Shown here piece by piece: positions 6,084 to 10,746 of a DNA stretch of 10,746 nt. The stretch is from positions 3,973 to 14,718 of the forward strand of contig CAJUEF010000023.1 of the NCBI GenBank assembly GCA_910585035.1, given 5' to 3'. The DNA is from an uncultured Christensenellaceae bacterium (GTDB taxonomy: Bacteria; Bacillota; Clostridia; Christensenellales; MGBC116941). The position numbers and the translations under genes are program-made. The stretch's first letter is position 1, and each line of letters opens with the position of its first letter. The notes below the pieces were generated by a model. That model had not been told where the DNA came from. It searched no databases and saw nothing but the letters and a program-made list of their open reading frames with translations.

Positions 6084-6526
6084 TATTCGTTCACCTCAAT
6101 TTTTCCACCTGCTGCCTCAATCTTTTCTGCTGCACTCTTGCTAACTTTTGCTGCCACTATTGTAAGCTTTGCACTAATCTGTCCGTTTCCTAAAACTTTA
6201 ACTCCGTCAAGAGGCTTTTTAATAACGCCCTTTTCAATAAGAGTCTGTGCGCTAACTGTATCTCCATCTTTGAATTTACCTAAATCAGACAAGTTAATAA
6301 CAGCATATTCTTTAGCAAAAATATTTGTAAAGCCACGCTTTGGAAGTCTGCGGCTAAGAGGCATCTGACCACCCTCAAAACCAGGACGAACACCGCCGCC
6401 TGATCTGGCGTTCTGACCCTTATGACCCTTGCCTGATGTCTTCCCAACACCGCTGCCAATACCTCTTCCAAGGCGCTTAGGTGCTTTTGTAGAACCAGGT
6501 GCAGGCGCTAACTCATGTAACTTCAT
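6083..6526 (-). CDS. rplO: 50S ribosomal protein L15
   Basis: Late-assembly large-subunit protein that bridges several 23S rRNA domains. The protein has 147 residues, normal length. The long basic, glycine-rich N-terminal extension (LGRGIGSGVGKTSGKGHKGQ, ARSGGGVRPGFEGGQ and LSRRLPKRGFTN) is followed by the globular C-terminal part with VKVLGNGQISAKLTIVA and ending GGKIEVNE. ATG at 6526 has AGGAGGTG correctly spaced. It follows rpmD by 19 nt and shares one base with secY, so secY output is probably tied to L15 translation. Confidence 0.98.
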   Translation of the reverse strand: MKLHELAPAPGSTKAPKRLGRGIGSGVGKTSGKGHKGQNARSGGGVRPGFEGGQMPLSRRLPKRGFTNIFAKEYAVINLSDLGKFKDGDTVSAQTLIEKGVIKKPLDGVKVLGNGQISAKLTIVAAKVSKSAAEKIEAAGGKIEVNE

Positions 6527-6545
6527 ATTTCACACCTCCTAAGAA

Positions 6546-6725
6546 TTAAACTTCTTCTACCTTAACCAGATGATTTACTTTAAAAACCATACCTCTGATA
6601 CAAGCATTATCCTTCTGTATTACTTCATCATGCATCTTTCTAAGTCCAAGAGCTTCAATAGTTGCTTTATGTTTTTTCAAAGCGCCAATAGGGCTCTTAA
6701 CCAATGTAATTTTTAAATCTGCCAT
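6546..6725 (-). CDS. rpmD: 50S ribosomal protein L30
   Basis: Small large-subunit protein binding 23S rRNA. The 59-codon gene was read from the gap between rpsE and rplO: it begins MADLKITLVKSPIGALKKHK and ends VNHLVKVEEV. The segments KITLVKSPIG, ALGLRKMHDEVIQKD and IRGMVFKVNHLVKV match the L30 family in order and length (about 59-60 residues). AAGGAG lies upstream of the ATG at 6725, which starts 13 nt after the rpsE stop; rplO begins 19 nt after its TAA. The order rpsE-rpmD-rplO is standard for the spc cluster. Confidence 0.97.
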   Translation of the reverse strand: MADLKITLVKSPIGALKKHKATIEALGLRKMHDEVIQKDNACIRGMVFKVNHLVKVEEV

Positions 6726-6738
6726 GATACTTCTCCTT

Positions 6739-7239
6739 TTAGCCTAAAATCTCTTGCGGAGTTTTTCCTCTAAGAGCCGCAACCTGCTCCACAGTTCTAA
6801 GGGATTCTAAGCCCTGAATTGTAGCCTTAACGCAGTTTGCAGGCGTATTGCTGCCATGAACCTTTGTTCTTATATCCTTAACTCCTGCCATTTCAAGAAC
6901 AGCACGAGCAGCGCCGCCGGCAATAACGCCGCAGCCTTCCTCTGCCGGAAGCAAAAGAACTCTTGATGTGCCAAAGCGGCCAATAACCTCATGAGGAATA
7001 GTTGTTCCAACAATAGGAACGGTTATAAGATTTTTCTTTGCTGCTTCAACAGCCTTTTTAATTGCCTCAGGCACTTCGTTTGCCTTGCCCTGTCCACAGC
7101 CAACACGGCCGTTTCCGTCTCCAACAACAACGAGTGCTGAAAATCTAAAGTTACGACCACCCTTAACAACCTTGGCAACACGGTTAATCGCAACTAGTTT
7201 CTCCTGAAATTCAGAGACATTTTGCTCATTACGCTGCAT
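6739..7239 (-). CDS. rpsE: 30S ribosomal protein S5
   Basis: Small-subunit protein at the mRNA entry tunnel, important for fidelity; its loop near the decoding head is where spectinomycin resistance changes arise in other bacteria. The protein has 166 residues, the usual Gram-positive length. The double-stranded-RNA-binding-like N-terminal half has LVAINRVAKVVKGGRNFRF and VVGDGNGRVGCGQGKANEVP; the C-terminal half has IPHEVIGRFGTSRVLLLPA, GVIAGGAARAVLE and HGSNTPANCVKATIQGL. The NRVAKVVKGG loop resembles the Bacillus sequence and shows no obvious resistance change. ATG at 7239 follows AAGGAGGG, 12 nt after rplR. Confidence 0.98.
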   Translation of the reverse strand: MQRNEQNVSEFQEKLVAINRVAKVVKGGRNFRFSALVVVGDGNGRVGCGQGKANEVPEAIKKAVEAAKKNLITVPIVGTTIPHEVIGRFGTSRVLLLPAEEGCGVIAGGAARAVLEMAGVKDIRTKVHGSNTPANCVKATIQGLESLRTVEQVAALRGKTPQEILG

Positions 7240-7251
7240 AATAGTCCCTCC

Positions 7252-7620
7252 TTAAAAATCTAATCCGGCTTCTCTTGCACCGTCTGCAACACATGCAACA
7301 CGACCGGTGTAAACGTATCCGCCGCGGTCAAAAATAACTTTTTTAACTCCCTTGTCAATAGCACGCTTTGCAACAGCCTCGCCCACTACCTTTGCTGCTT
7401 CCTTCTTGGTCATATCACCAATTTTTGAAGCAACCTCTTTATCAAGAGTAGATGCGCTTGCAATAGTAATTCTCTTTTCATCATCAATTACCTGTGCATA
7501 TATGTGGTTAAGACTTCTATAAACGTTCAGTCTAGGTCTTTCGCTTGTGCCGTCATGACCAAATCTCATACGTTTATGGCGCGCCTTGCGTACTTTGTTT
7601 TTATCTTGCTTGTTAATCAC
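7252..7620 (-). CDS. rplR: 50S ribosomal protein L18
   Basis: 5S rRNA-binding protein that with L5 forms the central protuberance of the large subunit. The protein has 122 residues. A basic N-terminus (KNKVRKARHKRMR) precedes the conserved ERPRLNVYRSLNHIYAQVID, VGEAVAKRAIDKGVKKVIFDRGGYVYTGRV and the terminal ADGAREAGLDF. The start is GTG at 7620, with AAGGGAG 9 nt upstream in the 20-nt gap after rplF; no closer ATG fits the family start. Together with rplE in the same cluster it supplies the 5S particle. Confidence 0.97.
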   Translation of the reverse strand: MINKQDKNKVRKARHKRMRFGHDGTSERPRLNVYRSLNHIYAQVIDDEKRITIASASTLDKEVASKIGDMTKKEAAKVVGEAVAKRAIDKGVKKVIFDRGGYVYTGRVACVADGAREAGLDF

Positions 7621-7640
7621 GCTTATTTCGCTCCCTTCAC

Positions 7641-8180
7641 CTATTTACCGGTCTTACCTTCCTTTTGACGAACATATTCGCCTTCATATCTAATACCCTT
7701 GCCCTTGTATGGCTCTGGCAGTCTCCATTTACGAATGTCAGATGCAACAGCGCCAACAACCTGCTTGTTAATTCCCTTAACTATAATTTTGTTAGGGTTT
7801 GGAACCTCAAATTCGATTCCTGCAGGCGGCTCGATTTCAACCGGATGGCTAAAGCCAAGGTTCATAACGATTTTCTTTCCCTGCAACTGAGCACGGTAAC
7901 CTACACCGATAATATCAAGACTTTTCTGATATCCATTTGTAACTCCCTCAACCATATTAAATATAAGGCTTCTGGTCAGTCCGTGCAATGCTTTATGATT
8001 TTTGTTCTCAGATGGTCTTTCAACAGTTAAAACCCCATCCTCCTGAACCAGTTTCATATCTTTATTTATATCCTGTTTAAGCTCACCCTTTGGTCCCTTA
8101 ACTGTAACCACATTGTCGCTATCAACTGTAATTGTCACCTTGTCAGGGATTTGGATAGGCAATCTACCTATACGAGACAT
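7641..8180 (-). CDS. rplF: 50S ribosomal protein L6
   Basis: Large-subunit protein near the GTPase-associated centre, binding the sarcin-ricin loop region. From ATG at 8180 the protein has 179 residues, the usual length, with the family start MSRIGRLPIQIPDKV. Two repeated L6 domains are seen, the second ending with the signature PEPYKGKGIRYEGEYVRQKEGK. An in-frame start further upstream (8234) would overlap the end of rpsH and ignore the GGAGGTG just before 8180, so the shorter form is chosen. It lies 22 nt after rpsH and 20 nt before rplR. Confidence 0.98.
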   Translation of the reverse strand: MSRIGRLPIQIPDKVTITVDSDNVVTVKGPKGELKQDINKDMKLVQEDGVLTVERPSENKNHKALHGLTRSLIFNMVEGVTNGYQKSLDIIGVGYRAQLQGKKIVMNLGFSHPVEIEPPAGIEFEVPNPNKIIVKGINKQVVGAVASDIRKWRLPEPYKGKGIRYEGEYVRQKEGKTGK

Positions 8181-8202
8181 AAAGACACCTCCATTATTAT
8201 AA

Positions 8203-8601
8203 TTACCAAATGTATGCCAATACTTCTCCGCCAACCTGCTGCTTTCTGGCGCTTTTATCAGTCATAATTCCCTTTGATGTTGAAATGATAGCAATACCCA
8301 GTCCTCCAAGAACCTTAGGAAGCTCTGTGCTCTGAGCGTAAACTCTAAGTCCAGGCTTTGAAATACGTTTAAGTCCAACAATTACCTTTTCTTTGTTAGG
8401 ACCATATTTTAATGAAATACGAATATTTTCAAAAGCACCGTCTTTAACAATTTCAAATCCTTTTATAAAACCTTCATCAAGTAAAATCTGTGCAATAGCC
8501 TTCTTTATCTTGCTTGAAGGAACGTCCACAGTAGTGTGACGAACAATTAATGCGTTACGTATGCGTGTTAGCATATCGGCAATTGGGTCTGTAACAACCA
8601 T
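8203..8601 (-). CDS. rpsH: 30S ribosomal protein S8
   Basis: Primary 16S rRNA-binding protein of the small-subunit platform; in Escherichia coli it also represses the spc operon. The protein has 132 residues, the usual length. It begins MVVTDPIADMLTRIRNA, a near-invariant family start, and continues with VPSSKIKKAIAQILLDEGFI, LKRISKPGLRVYAQ, LGGLGIAIISTSKGIMTDK and the C-terminal ARKQQVGGEVLAYIW. AAGGAGG precedes the ATG at 8601. It follows rpsN after 27 nt. I see no obvious copy of an S8-binding helix near rplE, its target in E. coli, but this was checked by eye only. Confidence 0.98.
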   Translation of the reverse strand: MVVTDPIADMLTRIRNALIVRHTTVDVPSSKIKKAIAQILLDEGFIKGFEIVKDGAFENIRISLKYGPNKEKVIVGLKRISKPGLRVYAQSTELPKVLGGLGIAIISTSKGIMTDKSARKQQVGGEVLAYIW

Positions 8602-8628
8602 TTTGCTGCCTCCTTTACGAAATAATTC

Positions 8629-8814
8629 CTACCAACTAGCCTTGCGTACACCAGGAATTTGACCTTTGTATGCCAGTTCTCTAAAGCATATACGGCAAAT
8701 TCCATATTTGCGAAGCACTGCATGCGGTCTTCCGCAAATAGTACAACGGGTATATTCACGTGTGCTGAATTTAGCAGGACGTTGTTGTTTAACTTTCATA
8801 CTCATCTTAGCCAT
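8629..8814 (-). CDS. rpsN: 30S ribosomal protein S14, type Z (zinc-binding)
   Basis: Small-subunit head protein. The protein has 61 residues, the short zinc-containing form typical of Gram-positive bacteria rather than the roughly 100-residue zinc-free form. The zinc ligands are C24, C27, C40 and C43 (RCTICGRP and GICRICFRELA), and the end AYKGQIPGVRKASW is a signature of the family. AAGGAGG precedes ATG at 8814. It sits between rplE and rpsH, 30 nt and 27 nt away, the standard spc position. It is a zinc protein, so some organisms carry a second zinc-free copy for zinc shortage; none is in this window. Confidence 0.98.
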   Translation of the reverse strand: MAKMSMKVKQQRPAKFSTREYTRCTICGRPHAVLRKYGICRICFRELAYKGQIPGVRKASW

Positions 8815-8844
8815 GAGAAATCCTCCTTAAAACTTGCGCCTTAA

Positions 8845-9384
8845 CTAACGTACAAAGGGCATGCCCATAAGTGCAAGCAGCTCACGTGCTTCCTCGTCAG
8901 TCTTGGCTGTGGTTACGAACACGATATCCATGCCGCGAACCTTATCTACCTTATCATAGTCAATTTCAGGGAAAATCAGCTGCTCCTTAATTCCAAGAGC
9001 GTAGTTTCCTCTTCCGTCAAATGACTTGTCTGAAATACCTCTAAAGTCACGAACGCGCGGCAGGCATACGTTTATAAGCTTATCAGCAAATTCATACATT
9101 CTTCCGCCTCTAAGAGTAACCTTTGCGCCAATGTTCATTCCTGCACGAAGCTTAAAGTTTGAAATGGATTTCCGTGCCTTGGTTGTCAGTGGTTTTTGAC
9201 CGGTTATGGTAGCCAAATCGCCAATTGCAGCTTCCATTGATTTTGCATTATCTTTAATGTCTCCAAAGCCCATGTTGACAACAATTTTTTCCAGCTTTGG
9301 CACTTCCATAATGTTTTTATAGCTGAATTTCTGCATCATAGCAGAAACAATTTCATCCTGATATTTTTGTTTAAGTCTTTCCAA
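8845..9384 (-). CDS. rplE: 50S ribosomal protein L5, TTG start
   Basis: 5S rRNA-binding protein of the central protuberance, contacting P-site tRNA and S13. From TTG at 9384 the protein has 179 residues, exactly the usual bacterial L5 length, and begins ERLKQKYQDEIVSAMMQKF after the initiator. Conserved segments include VPKLEKIVVNMGFGD, TGQKPLTTKARKSISNFKLR, GAKVTLRGGRMYEFADKL and the end LLALMGMPFVR. A strong AAGGGAGG lies 9 nt before the TTG. A longer reading from 9444 (199 residues) would overlap the last 11 codons of rplX, add residues with no family match, and have no suited binding site. No ATG exists at the right place. The gap to rplX is 26 nt. Confidence 0.96.
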   Translation of the reverse strand: MERLKQKYQDEIVSAMMQKFSYKNIMEVPKLEKIVVNMGFGDIKDNAKSMEAAIGDLATITGQKPLTTKARKSISNFKLRAGMNIGAKVTLRGGRMYEFADKLINVCLPRVRDFRGISDKSFDGRGNYALGIKEQLIFPEIDYDKVDKVRGMDIVFVTTAKTDEEARELLALMGMPFVR

Positions 9385-9393
9385 AATCCTCTT

Positions 9394-9401
9394 CCTCCCT
9401 T
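9394..9401 (-). promoter_or_regulatory. ribosome binding site deciding the TTG start of rplE
   Basis: AAGGGAGG on the minus strand lies in the rplX-rplE gap, 9 nt before TTG at 9384. Its placement, plus the exact family length of the resulting protein, selects TTG over the upstream in-frame codon at 9444. A second GAGG nearer to the TTG is too close to serve. Confidence 0.8.
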
Positions 9402-9410
9402 CGTGCCTGA

Positions 9411-9728
9411 TTAGTTGTCGAGTGACGCGCCGCATTTTCTGCAAACACGTGTTTTCTCGCCATTTTCTATCTTGTAAGCAACTCTGGTTGTCTTTTCACA
9501 CTTAGGGCAAACAGGAATCACTTTAGACGCATAAATAGCTCCCTCTGTTTCAATTCTTCCGCCCATTTCTCCCTGTCTTCTAGGCTTTGTGTGTTTAGTC
9601 AGTATGTTAACGCCTTCAACCATAACCTTGCCGGTTTTTGGATAGCAGGCAATAACCTTGCCTTTAGTACCGCGGTCCTTACCGGAGAGAACCATAACGG
9701 TATCGTCTTTTTTAATCTTAAATGCCAT
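9411..9728 (-). CDS. rplX: 50S ribosomal protein L24, zinc-cysteine form
   Basis: Assembly-initiator protein of the large subunit, placed near the peptide exit. The protein has 105 residues. A KOW motif occupies the N-terminal part (KKDDTVMVLSGKDRGTKGKV, about 6-33), followed by VNILTKHTKPRRQGEMGG and a C-terminal zinc ribbon with C74, C77, C96 and C99 (CPKC and CRKCG). The four-cysteine form is common in Gram-positive bacteria. ATG at 9728 is preceded by AAGGAGG, which begins right at the rplN stop 13 nt away, so translation of the two genes is closely linked. Confidence 0.98.
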   Translation of the reverse strand: MAFKIKKDDTVMVLSGKDRGTKGKVIACYPKTGKVMVEGVNILTKHTKPRRQGEMGGRIETEGAIYASKVIPVCPKCEKTTRVAYKIENGEKTRVCRKCGASLDN

Positions 9729-9741
9729 TTAAAGCTCCTCC

Positions 9742-10110
9742 TTACAGCACTTCCGGAGCAAGTGAAACGATTTTCATGTAATCCTTTTCACGAAGCTCAC
9801 GGGCAACAGGTCCGAAAATACGGGTTCCCCTTGGTTGCTTTTGGTCGTTTATAATTACTGCAGCATTGTCGTCAAATCTGATATAGCTTCCGTCAGGTCT
9901 TCTTGTACCCTTAACGCTGCGAACCACAACAGCCTTAACTACGTCTTTTTTCTTTACAACGCCGCCGGGTGTTGCACTTTTAACAGAAGCAATTATAACA
10001 TCGCCAATGTTGGCGCTTTTACGAACGCTGCCGCCAACGCATCTAATACACATAATCTCCTTAGCACCTGAATTATCAGCTACTTTAAGTCGTGTCTGTG
10101 GTTGAATCAT
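9742..10110 (-). CDS. rplN: 50S ribosomal protein L14
   Basis: Large-subunit protein that binds 23S rRNA and forms intersubunit bridges; also the docking site of the silencing factor RsfS in other bacteria. The protein has 122 residues, the near-invariant family length. It begins MIQPQTRLKVADNSGAKEIM and shows CIRCVGGS, VKSATPGGVVKKKDVVKAVVV, RRPDGSYIRFDDNAAVII and RGTRIFGPVARELRE, ending IVSLAPEVL. AAGGAGG lies ahead of ATG at 10110. The gap to rpsQ is 29 nt. Nothing unusual is seen. Confidence 0.99.
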   Translation of the reverse strand: MIQPQTRLKVADNSGAKEIMCIRCVGGSVRKSANIGDVIIASVKSATPGGVVKKKDVVKAVVVRSVKGTRRPDGSYIRFDDNAAVIINDQKQPRGTRIFGPVARELREKDYMKIVSLAPEVL

Positions 10111-10139
10111 GTGCGTATCCTCCTTCTATAAAGCGTAAT

Positions 10140-10403
10140 CTACTTAGCTTTTTCCATTATTTCAACTAAACGCCACCTCTTGTCCTTGCTAAGAGGTCTT
10201 GTTTCCATAATCTTAATTTTATCTCCAATACCGCAATCGTTGTTTTCGTCATGAACTTTAAGCTTAGATGTTCTGTTCATAATCTTTCCGTAAAGCGGAT
10301 GTTTTACCTTTGTTTTAATAGCAACAACAACGGTTTTGTCCATCTTGTCGCTTACAACTACGCCTGTTCTTGTCTTGCGTAAGTTTCTTTTAGCTTCAGC
10401 CAT
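10140..10403 (-). CDS. rpsQ: 30S ribosomal protein S17
   Basis: Primary 16S rRNA-binding protein with an OB fold, acting early in small-subunit assembly. The protein has 87 residues, the usual length. It begins MAEAKRNLRKTRTGVVVSDK and contains DKTVVVAIKTKVKHPLYGKI, KLKVHDENNDCGIGDKIKI and METRPLSKDKRWRLVEI. AAAGGAGG precedes ATG at 10403, 20 nt after rpmC; rplN follows after 29 nt. The order rpmC-rpsQ-rplN is universal in this cluster. Confidence 0.98.
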   Translation of the reverse strand: MAEAKRNLRKTRTGVVVSDKMDKTVVVAIKTKVKHPLYGKIMNRTSKLKVHDENNDCGIGDKIKIMETRPLSKDKRWRLVEIMEKAK

Positions 10404-10423
10404 TTTTAAGCTCCTCCTTTCAA

Positions 10424-10630
10424 TTATTCGTTAACAGCAGCCTTAATTTCCTTATCCCTTAAAATGGTCTTAACTCGTGCAATATCCTTTTTGCACTCCT
10501 TTATAACCATAGGGTTGGAAAGCTGTCCTGTTGCTAATTGAAAACGAAGATTAAAAAGCTCCGCCTTTTTCTCTAATAATGCGCCGTTTAATTCGTCAAC
10601 GGTCATTTCTCTGAATTGATTAGCCTTCAT
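10424..10630 (-). CDS. rpmC: 50S ribosomal protein L29
   Basis: Large-subunit protein next to the peptide exit that helps form the docking site for trigger factor and SRP. From ATG at 10630 it has 68 residues, starting MKANQFREMTVDELNGALLE, then KKAELFNLRFQLATGQLSNP, the family signature, and a helical lysine-rich tail. An in-frame GTG at 10642 would add four residues, but the GGTGGTG sequence there is better read as the ribosome binding site, 6 nt before the ATG. The start overlaps the end of rplP by 11 nt, so translation is probably coupled to L16. Confidence 0.96.
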   Translation of the reverse strand: MKANQFREMTVDELNGALLEKKAELFNLRFQLATGQLSNPMVIKECKKDIARVKTILRDKEIKAAVNE

Positions 10631-10746
10631 TGCCTTCACCACCCACTTTAGCAGTATCTTCTTTTTTCACAAACTTACATTTAACAGGCAGTTTGTGCAT
10701 AGCAAGACGAAGAGCTTCTCTGGCAACTTCCTCTGGTACACCTGCA
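10620..10746 (-). CDS. rplP: 50S ribosomal protein L16, C-terminal end (runs off the window edge)
   Basis: L16 contacts the A-site tRNA region of the large subunit. Only the last 42 codons are in the window. They read GVPEEVAREALRLAMHKLP and VKCKFV, the conserved C-terminal segment of L16, and end in a non-conserved tail KKEDTAKVGGEGNEG before TAA at 10622-10620. The rest of the gene lies beyond base 10746. The stop lies inside the start of rpmC (11-nt overlap), and rplP-rpmC-rpsQ is the standard order. The tail is slightly longer than in some L16 proteins and contains the GGTGGTG that serves rpmC. Confidence 0.93.
   Translation of the reverse strand, partial: AGVPEEVAREALRLAMHKLPVKCKFVKKEDTAKVGGEGNEG

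Noticed and set aside
7665..8030. Plus-strand open frame of 121 codons opposite rplF
   Set aside because: It is antisense to the conserved L6 coding region with no binding site or family resemblance.
9385..9410. An S8-binding repressor site at the rplX-rplE junction, as in E. coli
   Set aside because: I could not see a helix resembling the known S8 target in this short purine-rich gap.
9385..9444. Longer rplE reading with 20 extra N-terminal residues
   Set aside because: The extra residues do not resemble L5, overlap rplX, and bypass the strong ribosome binding site before the TTG at 9384.
1..10746. Mobile elements, tRNA genes, CRISPR repeats or foreign inserts
   Set aside because: Coding is nearly continuous in the canonical gene order, and no repeat, tRNA fold or transposase-like sequence was found.

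Overview
This window is one uninterrupted ribosomal-protein gene cluster. Every supported gene lies on the minus strand, so the gene order below runs from high to low coordinates. It matches the end of the S10 cluster, the whole spc cluster and nearly all of the alpha cluster: rplP (C-terminal end only), rpmC, rpsQ, rplN, rplX, rplE, rpsN, rpsH, rplF, rplR, rpsE, rpmD, rplO, secY, adk, map, a KOW-domain RNA-binding protein gene, infA, rpmJ, rpsM, rpsK, rpsD, rpoA and rplQ (N-terminal part only).

The organism is most likely a member of the Bacillota, class Clostridia. The evidence is the short zinc-type S14 (rpsN), the zinc-cysteine forms of S4, L24 and L36, adk-map-infA directly after secY, a small L14e-like KOW protein between map and infA, an L17 with an extra segment after its N-terminal domain, moderately AT-rich DNA, and strong AGGAGG-type ribosome binding sites in front of most genes. 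I cannot name the family or genus from this sequence.

Layout: 10746-8203 holds rplP(end)-rpmC-rpsQ-rplN-rplX-rplE-rpsN-rpsH; 8180-6083 holds rplF-rplR-rpsE-rpmD-rplO; 6083-2785 holds secY-adk-map-KOW-infA-rpmJ; 2688-1 holds rpsM-rpsK-rpsD-rpoA-rplQ(start). Gaps are mostly 9-32 nt and several genes overlap (rplP/rpmC, rplO/secY, adk/map, map/KOW). This indicates co-transcription and translational coupling. Two small genes, rpmD (59 codons) and rpmJ (37 codons), were found by reading the gaps between larger genes. No gene-free stretch exceeds 96 nt, and no intrinsic terminator, tRNA, mobile element, repeat array or CRISPR was seen.

Together the genes make parts of both ribosomal subunits, initiation factor 1, the SecY membrane channel, adenylate kinase, methionine aminopeptidase and the RNA polymerase alpha subunit. 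This is the usual coupling of ribosome, secretion and transcription capacity. The window is largely ordinary core genome. The one structure the genes do not explain is a 44-nt bipartite hairpin in the longest gap (rpmJ-rpsM), which is a candidate cis-regulatory or processing element for the alpha-cluster genes. Smaller points of note are a TTG start for rplE, a shortened zinc LID in adenylate kinase and the extended L17.
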